Assembly (NCBI GenBank): GCA_030762175.1
Contig: CM060846.1
Location: forward strand, 185,372,041 to 185,436,040
Source of the DNA: Metallyticus violacea
Taxonomy: Eukaryota; Arthropoda; Insecta; Mantodea; Metallyticidae
Length of the DNA: 64,000 nucleotides
Reading direction: 5' to 3'
Of this stretch, positions 10,230 through 21,480 are shown piece by piece. The translations under genes and the position numbers were made by a program. Each line of letters begins with the position of its first letter. Position 1 is the first letter of the stretch. Below the pieces are notes generated by a model. It worked only from the letters and a program-made list of their open reading frames with translations. It was not told the origin of the DNA and did no database searches.

Positions 10230-11075
10230 TCATTTCCACTCCTCCAATTACTAAAATTAATAAATTGTAAATTCAAATACTAACAAAGTTATATTTTCCT
10301 TATTATTCTATCTTGGAGAATGAAATGTGCCATATACTACTATGAGGAAAATTTACAATATAACAAGTTAGTGCCTTCTCTTCCGTAGCACTTCTCCTAG
10401 CCTTGAGTGTCCACAGCAGTTGGTGGACAAATGTCCTTAGTGGTAATATGTGGTTCAATGGGTGAAAACCTATTCACTTTAAATGTTTAATATATCTTGC
10501 TATGAGGATATTCGTGATGGTATGGGCCATTGGGAAATATTAAATGAACCCTGCAACAACCTGTGTTGTTGCATTAACGTTCATGATAGTGTAACAACTG
10601 GACATCATTATACATGCAAGTTAATATTGTTTTTTTATTTTTTCAAAGACAAATTTTCATGTGGAATGTATGTTTGCATTATTTCTGCAGGAAACCACTT
10701 TGTTATTAATCTTCAAAATACCATGCTCTAAGATCCAAACCAAGTACCAAGTAGTGTCACCCTAGGCCCCAAGAAGAAATGACTTTAGAATGAATAACAA
10801 AAGTAATACATAAATAAATATTTGAAGAAATTTATAAATATATTGCATTTTGAATGCACAACATATTTAATCAGTTCAGATACCATGCAACTCCAATTTT
10901 AGCCAAACTAAATTTCCTTCTCTAATAGTTTATTCCATTAGTTTGAAGCTTCAGAATACATATATTTGAGTTTTCCACAATTTCTTCGTTGAAGTCAAAT
11001 TGTAAGTTAATAAAATTATAAGCCAGGCAACTTTTTCATTATCAGAACTCAAATGTTCATAAAATAAATTTATAC
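10230..11075. other. Unassigned AT-rich sequence
   Basis: An 82-codon frame at 10483-10731 has no recognisable features. Nothing else is supported. Confidence 0.4.
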
Positions 11076-11079
11076 ATAC

Positions 11080-12870
11080 ACAACAGAACGGAAAAAATTA
11101 TGTAACAAATTTTCACTATGAATTCTACTTCAGTCTTACTACATGGAAGACACACCTTACCCATTTTCTTTAAATGGCTTGCACACACATATATTTTACA
11201 GATTTCACACAGGCCTTACTTTCAGTTTTTAGGTCACAACTGACATCAATTTCTTTTTGATAGCTTGATTTTATGAGGATCATAATCTTGTTCCCATAGA
11301 CGCTCACTTAGGAACAACATTTCTTATTTCAGCTATTATTTTAAAATCATTATTTCACATGCAGAATGATCAACTCCTTCCCAAGTTAAAGCAGAAATTT
11401 TGTTTTTCTGGATATAAAACTTGATTGAAGATGTGGGTTTTTCACCTTCCATAGTATTTACATAGAATGATACAACCTATGTCAACAATTTTCAGGAATA
11501 AGAAATATGATGATCTTATTGTAATTCTTTTCATAGAATATTCATTTGCGATCTTATCCATTGTATCTACACACCCCTTGGTGCTATTGCAGAATTATGT
11601 AAGGTATAAGTGGTGAGTTGCATCTCCTAACTTTGTATCATGGTTTTCATTGGTAAGCACAATTACAGCATTATTGTTTTTAGGGACATATGACTCCAAG
11701 GTTAATTGGTTATGAAATGCAAATACAGATGACATTTCTTTTCTGGTATGGGTAGGCAAAAATGTCTTGAGGATTTCTCATTGTTCCACATAGGATCAAA
11801 TTCTTCTTGTAAAGTTATTTCATTTGCAATCTTAGATGCAAAAAATTATAAGTTGTATTCTCCTTGAAGGCAGCTGTTTAGATGCAACACCATTCTTTGA
11901 CTACCATGATTTTTTTAAGGAGTGATCCTATCTTTTCCAGTATACACCTATAAGTTTTTTTGCATTGAATTCCATGCAAATTTTCATCCTATACTTAGCA
12001 AATTTTGACTTCATGTGTACAATTAAAGGTCACGTAACATTCATGAAAAACTAGTTCATCTACTGTAAGATATGTATTAGGATTATAGCCTAACTTACAG
12101 TGGTCAGCAAACAAATTGAAGACATCTCTAATAGCAACCAGCTTATTATTCCACCTTCTTTTATTTCTTGTATTAATGTCGTCAATTGTGATCAATGTCA
12201 ATAACTGCTGAAATTGAGTTTCAAGACATTACAGCAGAAATATGTCTCTCTTGTATGTGGGATCTATAGTGCATAATAATTCTGTGGAGGCCTACTTAGC
12301 TTGCAAAACATTCATGGTTAACAGAACTCCTAAAAGTGAACATATTTCATTAATATCTAATGACACAAATTCTTTCTTTTTTCTGGATTCCATGCATTCC
12401 AGTTCTCAAAATATGTCTTTTTATTAGTACAGTTCATAATAAGTTTAAAACATATCATAAAAATAGCTTGAAAGCATCATTTACTGTCTGAATTCTGTTA
12501 ACTGTGCTTATAAGCCCTAGAGGTACTCGAACTATATTATGAACTATTCAGCACTTGACTTTTGGTGGATTTTAGACCAAAACATTCCATTTTTACATGT
12601 AAAATTTTCATCAATCTGCATACCATCACTGATCATCATCACCATCTCTTTTCTATTTCAGCTAACACTTCATCTACATCTAACATATTCTTTTCTTTTG
12701 ACGAGTCTGACACATCACTTCATTTTAAATTTTATTCTGCATCGGGAGAATCATTCTGCTACTTTCTCCTCAATATTCAGATCATCTATTTATTTTTGTT
12801 GACATTTTATTATATGAGGAACAGAACTCTTGTAGAACACAAATCAAATCCAGTAATGTACTGAACTAAA
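11080..12870 (-). mobile_element. piggyBac-family transposase fossil
   Basis: Minus strand, N to C: a short N-terminal block FTCKNGMFWSKI (about 12610-12570); LDINEICSLLGVLLTMNVLQ (about 12350-12300); IDPTYKRDIF; RWNNKLVAIRDVFNLFADHC followed by GYNPNTYLTVDE (12140-12050), where the TVDE aspartate is a catalytic position in the family; KYRMKICMEFNAKK; near 11700 SYVPKNNNAVIVL; STKGCVDTMDKI (about 11590-11545), the conserved VDxMD block; and a Cys-rich end CVCASHLKKMGKVCLPC (about 11200-11140) like the C-terminal ring-type finger. Many frameshifts and stops. DNA cut-and-paste element, no longer active; terminal repeats not located. Confidence 0.85.
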
Positions 12871-12879
12871 AGTGAAGCC

Positions 12880-13172
12880 AGATTACCAGCAATGATCAAC
12901 CATTGGACATGCTGGAAAGCCATACCAACTACAGTGGGCAAGATAAATAAAACCAGGAACCAAAACTTCATACAACGCATACACCAAGAAGGATCAATAA
13001 AGACCCCATTTAATGAAAATAAATATTATTCTTTCAGGGACAAATCAGTTATGTAATCAACATATAACAGACATGATGTGATAAACAAATCTAATAATAA
13101 GTATCAATATGCAAAGATAGCATTTTTACATTAAAATAATGCTGCCTGTAATGCATCAGTAGTTAAAATGGT

Positions 13173-13174
<2 letters not shown>
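12880..13174. other. Unassigned
   Basis: AT-rich sequence with no feature that I can support. Confidence 0.4.

Positions 13175-13220
<46 letters not shown>
13175..13220. repeat. (AAT)n microsatellite
   Basis: About 15 uninterrupted AAT units. It lies among PLE/LINE debris and may be the tail of a lost LINE. Confidence 0.97.
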
Positions 13221-13221
<1 letters not shown>

Positions 13222-13459
13222 CGTCTTGGATTTGAGGTTTCTGCTGACCCATTTTGATAGCCTGAAGACTAATTCCTTAAGCCTGGCATAAAAGCTGAAA
13301 TGTTTTAACTTCAGATACTGGTTTAGCTTCTTTAGGATTTTTTCCTTCTCCATTAGTTTTTGATGACAATATGTATCATATAAAGTTCATGTTTGTGATG
13401 TTGTCTTTTCCCCAGTTTTCTTAAATAATAATTTGATCAATAAATATAACATTTAATTT

Positions 13460-14235
13460 CATGTTGGAACCAATACAGTGAAGCGACTATTATTTTCTTA
13501 ATTATCTAGTGAGTTGATTTGATAATCTTATGCTCCACTTACTGTTGGATTATGCAAAACTAGTTTCGCAGGCTTTTGCCTGCATCCTCAGTTGCGAGTC
13601 GACAGTCGGCTTCATTGTTGGTTGTCTGGACTTGGTGTAGCTCTTGTGGACATGTTATGAACTTCTGGATTAATTTGTCTTCTGTTAGAATCTCAAAGTG
13701 CATAACCTTATCCTCATATTTTTTTATATAAATTTTTCCCCATATTCCCAGCTCAACGGGTCGATCTATGAATTTCACTAATTTTACTCCCATTTCTATG
13801 TCAAGCTTATCTGACCAAAAGTGATATGCAATTGCTGGTTTCTCTATCTGAATGTACCTTATGTTTCTCCAGTGTTCCTTCAGCCTGATTCCAGTGCTTC
13901 TTTTTGTTTTTCCAATATATACTTTGTTACATTCTGAACAGTTGATTTTGTATATTCCTGGCTTCTCCTGCAGTATTCTATCGTTATCACCAGAATTGAG
14001 CAGATTTTTTAGGCTAAACTTGTTCACTGGGGACAAAGTAATCCCAAACTCTCTGAGTATTTTTTGAATTTTTTGGTGGCCCAAGGATGAGAAATGAATT
14101 TCATGTGGGTGGTAGATGCTTTTATTGCTGTGTTTTGTTTTGCTGTCAACATTGACAGCAATAAAAGTCGCTTTACTTTTACAGTATGTTCCCTCCATTC
14201 TATTGCTGTTAACCACTTGAACTTTCATGATTATA
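13460..14235 (-). mobile_element. PLE-A copy 3: GIY-YIG end with intact frame
   Basis: Open frame 14228-13560 (222 residues). Order: a linker with KSIYHPHEIHFSSLGHQK, FGITLSPVNKFSLKNLL, the nuclease with GIYKINCSECNKVYIGKTKR, RLKEHWRNIRY, AIAYHFWSDKLDIE and LGIWGKIYIKKYE. The Tyr, Tyr-Ile-Gly, Arg and Glu-His positions typical of GIY-YIG enzymes are present. The RT is absent, so the copy is 5'-truncated. The region 14119-14168 contains CTTTTATTGCTGT and its inverse. A well-formed hammerhead-like motif overlaps the end of the frame. Confidence 0.85.
13554..13595 (-). ncRNA. Hammerhead-like ribozyme motif, best preserved
   Basis: Minus strand order: helix I GCAA; core CUGAGGA (fits CUGANGA exactly); one unpaired U; stem II GCAGGC / AAAA / GCCUGC, six perfect pairs; GAA; helix III palindrome ACUAGU; cleavage residue U; helix I UUGC. 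Helix III can only form a two-pair hairpin in cis, but the palindrome allows pairing between two molecules. Hammerheads with minimal helix III are known from Penelope-like elements. The extra U is not canonical. Confidence 0.8.
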
Positions 14236-14279
14236 AAGTCAATTTATATGTCACTTTCTATATAAATTTTTATGTTTAG

Positions 14280-15257
14280 TCCTTACTAGCAATACAATTA
14301 TTTTCCTCCTACAATTGCCATATAATTTTATTCACTATTCACATGTGGCAGTTTTTAAGCTATTTATGTTAACATTCTCTGTATCTTTTCTACTACAGCA
14401 TGCTCTTTAATATCAAATTGTTTGCAGTACTGTGACTGTACTTCTTATCCTTGTTCCACATTTTGTTCTCTTCAGAATGTTATCCTAAAATTAATTTTTC
14501 ATCAAAGAAAGATAGCATTCAATTGTCTGACTCATATTTTACCTAAAATAATAAATATGTACTTTTTTAAATATTCAAGAGCAAATTGATATCATGTGAT
14601 ATACAAATTAAGTATTTAAATACAGAACCATATTAATGAGAACTTTATGTACTGAGTTTTAAAGCAAGTCCAATATAAAAGTTATACATCAGTTTGAAGC
14701 AGGCTATATGAATTTTTTTAAGCTGGTAACTAAAAACTTTATCATGTCAATAGCTCTACTCTATTAACATGCAGAATCACCTAAGGCAGCTATTTGTGTA
14801 CCCTAGCATAATTTAAATTTTACTTATTTTTTTTTTATTTAAAACATAGTTGATGCAAAGTCCACTTTTGTGATGATTTGGTATGAAATGCACTGTAGGA
14901 GAGGTGCACAAGCAAAACTGGTGTTAGAGGATTTATAAAACCTTAATTAATACTTCTTTAAAAAGGCATGATAGTGAGAATTTATTTGCTAGATAGGTGT
15001 CACTATAGTAGGAACATTCATGGAGGATAACGTAATACTGAATGTATTAGGAGATGCTAAATGGTGCATTTATCAGTTTTCTAATTGAAAACGATTTTCA
15101 GTTTCTCATCCACCGAATAGTTCCCAAGTTCCAAAAAGTATTACTTTACATGGATGAACAAAATGATACTATTTACCTTTCATAGTACTACCTTTACCAG
15201 TGTTTATGAAATTTAGAGAAATGTGCCTAATTCCATTTGTGTTCAAACAATAGATCT
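14280..15257. other. Unassigned AT-rich sequence
   Basis: No coding similarity or repeat seen in nearly 1 kb. Confidence 0.4.
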
Positions 15258-15545
15258 GTTGTTCCTGGTGGTCTAATGGTCTAGTCATAGGCTCAAGATC
15301 ATGGGTTCAATCCCGGGCAGGGTTGATGGCTCTTTTCTGGCATAAAAATGTTAAGTATGGCTTCCTTTGGAAGAGAGGTAAAGTCACGGGTCCTGTGTTG
15401 TAGATTTATGGCATGAAAAAGAACCTCAACCCTGAAAGAAAAGGCTTCACAGCATAATTCATCAGCCATTTCATGCCCTGAGTTGAATGGGATGCTGAAT
15501 ACCTTATATGTTAAAGAACATCCATAAATAAACCAAATCAACAAC
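15258..15545 (+). mobile_element. SINE-2 copy, full length
   Basis: tRNA-like head: TGGTGGTCTAATGGTC as A-box region, GGTTCAATCCC as B box. The family body follows: GGCATAAAAATGTTAAGTATGG, then TCCTTTGGAAG, then ACCTCAACCCTGAAAG. The tail GAACATCCATAAATAAACC ends in A-rich repeats. Copies at 22779 (tail only), 26771, 34337 and 63023. Confidence 0.9.
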
Positions 15546-15559
15546 ACAAATCTTCTCCA

Positions 15560-15815
15560 TAGCTTAAAATCTAAAAAGATATTACAGGTGACTTCCTTTT
15601 GTTACACATTGCATATCTATAAAAACATGTATTGGATCATATCAGCAGCAATAATTCAGATGTATATCAGTATACCATGCCATCCATTTGTTTTAGTCAC
15701 ACTTTATGCAGCAGAGCAGGACTAGTCTAGCATGTGCCATATTAGCTTTTTCAGGGCTAGTATATCATGGTATAAGTGGCAGAAAATGGGTGAGAAGGCA
15801 AAAAGTGTCATTGCA
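15560..15815. other. Unassigned
   Basis: No feature supported. Confidence 0.35.
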
Positions 15816-15819
15816 TATT

Positions 15820-16900
15820 TATTATCTCAAAAGTAGTCTTCAAAACTATTGATGTACTGATTCTGTTGGGAGACAAGGAAGTCACTCTCATTTTTTATAT
15901 GAGCTTGTAGACTGCTGATAAACCCAAGAACTTATCCAGTTGCACACATCCTCGCTCATTTTAAGCCAATGTCCATGAATGTCTCTCTTCAGTTTTCCAA
16001 AATTAGAAAATGTCATTGGGAAAGATCTGGGTTGTAGGGAGGATGTTGAAGTGCTTCCCATCCAAATCCCTGAAGCATATTCTTCACCAGTTGGAAAATG
16101 TGGGAGCAGGCATTATTATGGAGAAGAATAATGCTGTTCATGGCATTCCAGAGTGTTTCGACTTTGCATCTCGGTTATTGCAAAGTGTTCTTCTGTATTT
16201 TAGAGTAATTGTAGCCCCATGCTTGAGAAAATCAGCATGCAACAGGCCCTTGTTAGTCATAGAAAATAATCATTACTTTCTCAAAACTTGTGTGTACAGC
16301 TTTGAACTTTTTCGATGGGAGAGAATACACTTGTTTCCATTGTTGGCTTTGCCATTTGCTCTCGGTCCAAAATGGTGACACCAGGTTTCACCTCCATGGC
16401 GATATGGGACAGAAATGCATACTCTTCCTTATGGTAACATTGCAGGTGATCCAGAGTTAAAGCCATTTTTTAAGTCCTTTGTTCCTTCATCAGTTGATGT
16501 GGAACTCATTTTGCATAAATTTTCCGATACTGCAGATGGTCTTTGGTAATGGCTAAATGGAACCATGTCTTATTGCATCAAATAATAATTTCTTTCATGT
16601 TGTTTTTCCTGAATAAGACCACACACCCCAGGAGTAATGGCACTTTGGACCTGTCCTGAGTGTGGATCAGCTTGCAAAGGTATGCATCCATCTTGAAATC
16701 TCTTGTAGCACTCTAGCACATGTGAACATGAATACATTGTTTGCCTCATGTAACAGATATGTGATGAGGATTTGTCATCCTCAAAAAACAAATCACATCT
16801 CCATGCTCATCTTTACTGCTCTTCATTTCTGGCATTGGATGAATATACCTGTCACAAACCTTACTTCCACTAAACAAATGAGTGTGGAATAAACAAACAA
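15820..16900 (-). mobile_element. mariner-type transposon fossil
   Basis: Minus strand: CYKRFQDGCIPLQADPHSGQ (about 16715-16650), the helix-turn-helix region that precedes the linker; ITPGVCGLIQEKQHE; then MALTLDHLQCYHKEEYAFLSHIA (16466-16400), closely matching the block before the first catalytic Asp; frames around 16060-15850 match the later DDE region ending near the terminal repeat (ATTATCTCAAAAGTAGTC at 15818). The first catalytic stretch is frameshifted (GVTILDRE), so the protein is dead. Tc1/mariner cut-and-paste element. Confidence 0.85.
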
Positions 16901-16909
16901 GAAACATCC

Positions 16910-18385
16910 TGCCTACTTCCTCACAGTATTGGGAGTATTGTTAAGTAATTAATTAACTAATGGTAGTGTTCTGAACTTTTGATGCACTTTGATTCTATGC
17001 ATTCATTCATCCCACAGTGGCACTATAGCCCATGAAAGACTTGGACCTCAATTAACTGAAACCACTCATTTCTATCTTGTGCGTACTGTCTCCATCTACT
17101 CATACCAACTTTTCTCATGTCATTCTCCACATCTGGAGCCATCTGGAGCCTTCCTCTACTTCGTACTCCCCCTGAATGTCCATATAATGCCCTTTTAGAT
17201 ACTCCATTTTCTGGCATGCACTTTACATGACCCAGGCATCTAACTCTATTTTACTTAATAAATGATATAATTTTGCTTCTCCAAATTATTCATACAGTTA
17301 TATTTTACTTCTATATTTAATCTGTCCATTTTCAAAACATTGTTCATGTATCCTCCTCAGAACCTTCCTTTCCCAGACCATTAGTATATATATTATTTTG
17401 CAGCCAGTTATCAGGCCTCACTGGCATGTGACTGCTGGTCTTATTATAGTTCTATAAATTTCTTGCAGGGTGACTGGTTTTCATTTGACTGTCTCTCATA
17501 CTATCAGTCATACTGAGTCAAACTATAGAGTGTTGCAACCTGCATTGCTTCATTTCTAAATGGTAAACAGCACTCAATAATCATATAACAATGCCATTAA
17601 TCAATAATGCACTGGGACCCTTTGCTGCTGTGAGCTTTGGAGACAAATTTTGATAATTGTGTAGCATGCCTACCCCCTCTATCAGTGATCAGCAAAATGG
17701 AGCACTTCATACACATTAGTAGAAATCAACATGTGTGAGATAATTTGCAGGAATATTGGATGAATGAACAGTACTAAAGCAATAGAATATTTTGCAATTT
17801 AAAGTCATTAATGCGCCAAAAAGTGGTTTTATTTTTTAAAAAATAATGAAAATATTCACCATTTGCTGTCAGATGGAACTTCTAAACAATGTCTAAACAA
17901 ATTTTAGTTGGTTTGTTGCAACAGGTTCAATATAAACATTATATAAACTTCAAAACAGCACATGAGAAGAAATAGTCAGCATTTTGGAAGTAGAATTATA
18001 ATTTGTAAATAAAAATTTTAGGTGTTACAATGTTTATCTAATAGGGAACATTTAAATTTTCAGTATCTTCTTTGGAAAAAATAAGTATAATTAGCCATTT
18101 ACAAAAATTTAAATAGAATAATTCAGTGCTCCGTCTATTCATCCATTAGTGCAATGAATTATAAGTGACTTATAAGAAATTTGTATATATTCTGCTTTGC
18201 TGATAGTATCATGATATACCGTCCTTGACTGAGTCAGTGCTAGGATCTGCCTGCATTGGAAAACAAAATCCAAACAAGTTATTGCCATAATGTATGAAAT
18301 AATATATTTTTATATGACTCCATTATGCATACAGTCCAAATTCAGGAAAGCCATGAAATGCTGCTATGTTAATTTTTTTTTTTTT
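16910..18385. other. Unassigned; upstream intron of the host gene
   Basis: AT-rich DNA without recognisable genes. Around 17020-17220 both strands are open, but I recognise no family. If the exon at 18390 is internal, this is intronic. Confidence 0.4.
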
Positions 18386-18389
18386 CCAG

Positions 18390-18608
18390 AGCATTTAAAA
18401 GAATTCATCTATCAGTTTGAAATTATTTTGGAGGATGAAAATCACTTGGACCAAGCAAGAAATCATGTTTCAGCATGTGAAATAAGAGAAGCAAAACTAA
18501 AAAAGGAACTCAGTAAAGTTACCAAGAAAGGAACCTCTGAAGAGGCCCAACAACTTGGAGTAAAGCTGGCACAAGCAGAATCCTCTCGAGGTCAGGCACA
18601 ACTTGAAG
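18390..18608 (+). CDS. Internal exon 1 of BAR-like (Pil1/Lsp1-like?) host gene
   Basis: A polypyrimidine tract ends in TTTTTCCAG, then 219 bp of open frame, then donor GAAG|GTATTC. The exon starts with two bases of a codon and ends with one (G). It encodes a charged helical stretch: HLKEFIYQFEIILEDENHLDQ, then ACEIREAKLKKELSKV, GTSEEAQQLGVKLAQAESSR, and AQLE. The pattern of an E/K-rich linker, a 'leu-gly-x-lys-leu-x-gln-ala-glu' helix and a following Gln-rich helix resembles fungal Pil1/Lsp1 BAR proteins, from memory only. It joins in phase to 30741. Upstream exons are not in the window or not recognised. Confidence 0.78.
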
Positions 18609-18659
18609 GTATTCTTGAATAACTGTTTAAATATAAGTTATTTTTATTGCAGTTTTCCA

Positions 18660-18960
18660 GCCCATTTCCTGTTTTATATTTCAAGCCTGACTTCTGCCTT
18701 TGAAGATCACAAGGTGCAAAATATAGTGGTATTTGTGTTTTGTTTTCAAGTGTTTTATCTATTTCTGCTTCTCTAGTACATTGTATTCACCTCTAGTGCT
18801 ATTTTTTTCTTGGCTTTTTTGCTTTTATATGTTTTGCTATTTTTCTTTTATTCTATTAATTTAATTTTTTTTTATTTAGTTTCTCTGAGTATTCTAATAT
18901 GCAAGTCTGATGCTAGCAGTGATGGCAGGCAGACTTGTTAATACAGCACTCCCTACTGAA
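18660..18960 (+). mobile_element. PLE-B 3' tail fragment in intron
   Basis: Shares CAAGTGTTTTATCTATTTCT with 23915-23945 and with the reverse of 690-775, preceded by CTGCCTTTGAAGA and AAATATAGTG. Only the terminal part of a PLE-B is present. Confidence 0.6.
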
Positions 18961-18965
18961 TAAAG

Positions 18966-20850
18966 ATGGATGACAAATTAGAAGTGTATCGATTGAGAAT
19001 CATCTGTTGTTTTAGATGTAGAAAAATGCAGAGAAAAGGCATGAGGAAATTAGGAAGATTAAGTGAAGTACTTTTAGTTCATGTTGTGATAACAGCTCTG
19101 CTTATTATCTGCAGAGTAGGGCTACACCTAGGCCCAGCTGATCTGGAGCAGGTGATGAGTCTACTATGGATCATCACTGAAGAAGTTGGGGAATTGAAGA
19201 AAATGGAACAGAAACTGACAAAAATTGACATCAAGATGGACACCAATATGGAACATTTAAAAGTGGTCTTACAAAGTGTAAAAGAAGAAGTAACAAAGAG
19301 CTTTGGGCATGCAAAGAAAGGATGGAAAAGGTAAGGGAAAGAATTGAAGGACAAAGAAAAATAATGTAATCTTATTTGGAGTTAAAGACAAAAATAGAAC
19401 TTTCAGTCAGATTGTGGAAGAGATATTCAAAAAAGGTACTAGGTTTCAAAATGGCTGGATGGGAAATTGCAGATTTTTACAGATTTGGAAAAAGAGACAG
19501 AAACCTAGACCAGTTCTAGTTAAGGTGACAACAGTGAGTTTTAAATGCCAAATGCTAATCAGCGCAAGAAAGTTGAAAGGGACAAAGCTTTTTATGGAAC
19601 AGGGCTATGATGAAAATGAAAGAAACCACAGAAATATGTTATTAAGAAAAATGAAAGAAGCAAGAAATAACAAGTAAAATGTATTCATTAAAGGACTATA
19701 GCTTAATGCTGATGGAAAAAGGCAGGAAATGTATCAGCAAAAAAATGAGAAACAAGCAATGTTAAATGCTGAGATAGAAGAATAACAGCTGAAGAGGGGA
19801 AAGAACAGGAAGCAGGCATACACGAGAAACCGATCACTGGCACGTGTGGGAAGGTGAATTGGAGGAGGAAGTGGGTGGCTGCGTGATGTCACCGAAGGGG
19901 ACCACTTCAGACAAGAAAAAGAGAGAAAAAGCCTTGGCCTTGGCAACAGCTGCAAAACAGAGGTATGAAAGGTGGCTAAAAGCTGTGTCAACACCTGAGG
20001 GGAGTATCATGGACGTTAGAAACAATACAGAAAATGCAGATGTAAGCAAAAGTGTAAAAACAAGGCTTAGAGTAAAGTTGGACAGGTTTAAACCAGTGGC
20101 AAGATTTAGTTCTAGATTAAGCGCAAAATAATTAGTGGTGAAGTGTCTGAGGTTTTAGAATTGGATGGTATTGTAGCAGTGGCAGAAATGTGGAGTAATG
20201 AAGAGGAATGTGTAGAGATGGACGATCATGTTTATGTAGGGAGAGGAGCTAGCAGAAGAAATGTTGAAGGATTAGCTTCAGGGTTGTTACGTGTTTTTTT
20301 TAAGAAGGTTAGTGAAATATGTGTGAGCCAGGAAATAGTAGGTTTTAAAAGGCACGTTATATGGTTCTCAATCAATAAAATAAAATATGTGGAAGTGAAA
20401 TACACACTTGGTGTTATATATAACTTTCCAGAGGTATTAGATTTCTATAATGGAAAGTTGTTTATAAATTTAGGAAGATATGGAGCAATTAAAGAGGAAA
20501 AGTGTGGAATTTATACTAATAGGGGACTGGAATGCAAGAATAGGTGAGGGGAAATGTAGTGTGAGGGTGAATGGGAGAAAGATGTATTAATCACAAGGAA
20601 AAGCAGGGATAAAAAATCTTATAGAAAGCAGAGGGAAAGAAGGTGAATTTACGTTTGCAAATGAGCAAAGTATCATAGATTATATGTTATGTAATGAAGA
20701 GGTAGATGAGAAACTTTCTAATTTTGAAACATTGACATTTAAAAAGGTGGAAAAGAGTAGGAGTGTGGATGAATATTTAGGTAAAGTAAGAGGCAAATGG
20801 ATTAGGAAAGTGAGAAGAGGAAAAGTAGATGAAACAGGGCTCTAAAACAT
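18966..20850 (+). mobile_element. LINE: ORF1-like plus APE endonuclease, broken
   Basis: ORF1-like part: coiled coil at 19185-19335 (LKKMEQKLTKIDIKMDTNME), LFGVKDKNRTFSQIVEEIF near 19375, then WKKRQKPRPVLVKVTTVSF and ARKLKGTKLFMEQGYDENER to 19677. A Lys-rich linker follows (19850-20130). The endonuclease part, 20143-20547, has IVAVAEMW (the usual TExW block), a GLASGLLRVFF strand and VIYNFPEV. After a frameshift the stretch near 20515-20545 gives GDWNARIG. From 20640: IIDYMLCNEEV and KSRSVDEYLGKVR. The RT is missing, replaced by unassigned DNA from about 20850. AP endonucleases nick the target for target-primed reverse transcription. Confidence 0.75.
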
Positions 20851-20854
20851 GTCT

Positions 20855-21480
20855 ATAGCCAGGGAGTCATGCCATGTTAGGGCCTCAAGAAAAATTGGGT
20901 CAGTTTAAATTGTAAGAAATGTATAAATCATTGCTATACTTTGTGTAATGAAAGATTGAAATAAATATTCTATTCTAATATGCTTTATTTTTATAATTAA
21001 AGCTTTTTGTTATTTATACTTTCCATTCTTGCATTAAGGTAAACTATTCAAGGTAATATATTGAAATTCTGGTTTAACAAATGTAAGTACCATTCAAAAC
21101 AATGGGCATGTTGGCTTTCTTTTTCTTATTGTGTGATTATTGGTGTTTTTCATAACAAAATATTCGTTCATTTGCATCGTCTGCTATAGCTCATAGCACC
21201 CATAACTAATTTCACTTATTTATGCATATCTCCCAGCAATTTCTGCAAATGATCCTCAATAATTGTCAGTATTTGTAGCAGTTCCATTTTTGTAATTTTC
21301 TTTGTTATAATTATTATAGCATGTTCTCTTAAATATATTACCCTTAGTGAAGAGTATTTTGATGTGCACAAATATTTGTTAAGTTTTCTCTTTGCAACTC
21401 TCATGATTATATTTACAATATATAAGGGCAGGTATTCTTTTTCAGTTTGCCACATCTTTCTCCCAAAACTTTTTACCACG
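20855..21480. other. Unassigned
   Basis: AT-rich; an 87-codon minus frame at 21216-21479 is Ile/Lys-rich with no recognisable motif. Confidence 0.35.

Noticed and set aside
13156..13353. Minus-strand frame with a long poly-Ile run
   Set aside because: It is translation of the (AAT)n microsatellite, not a gene.
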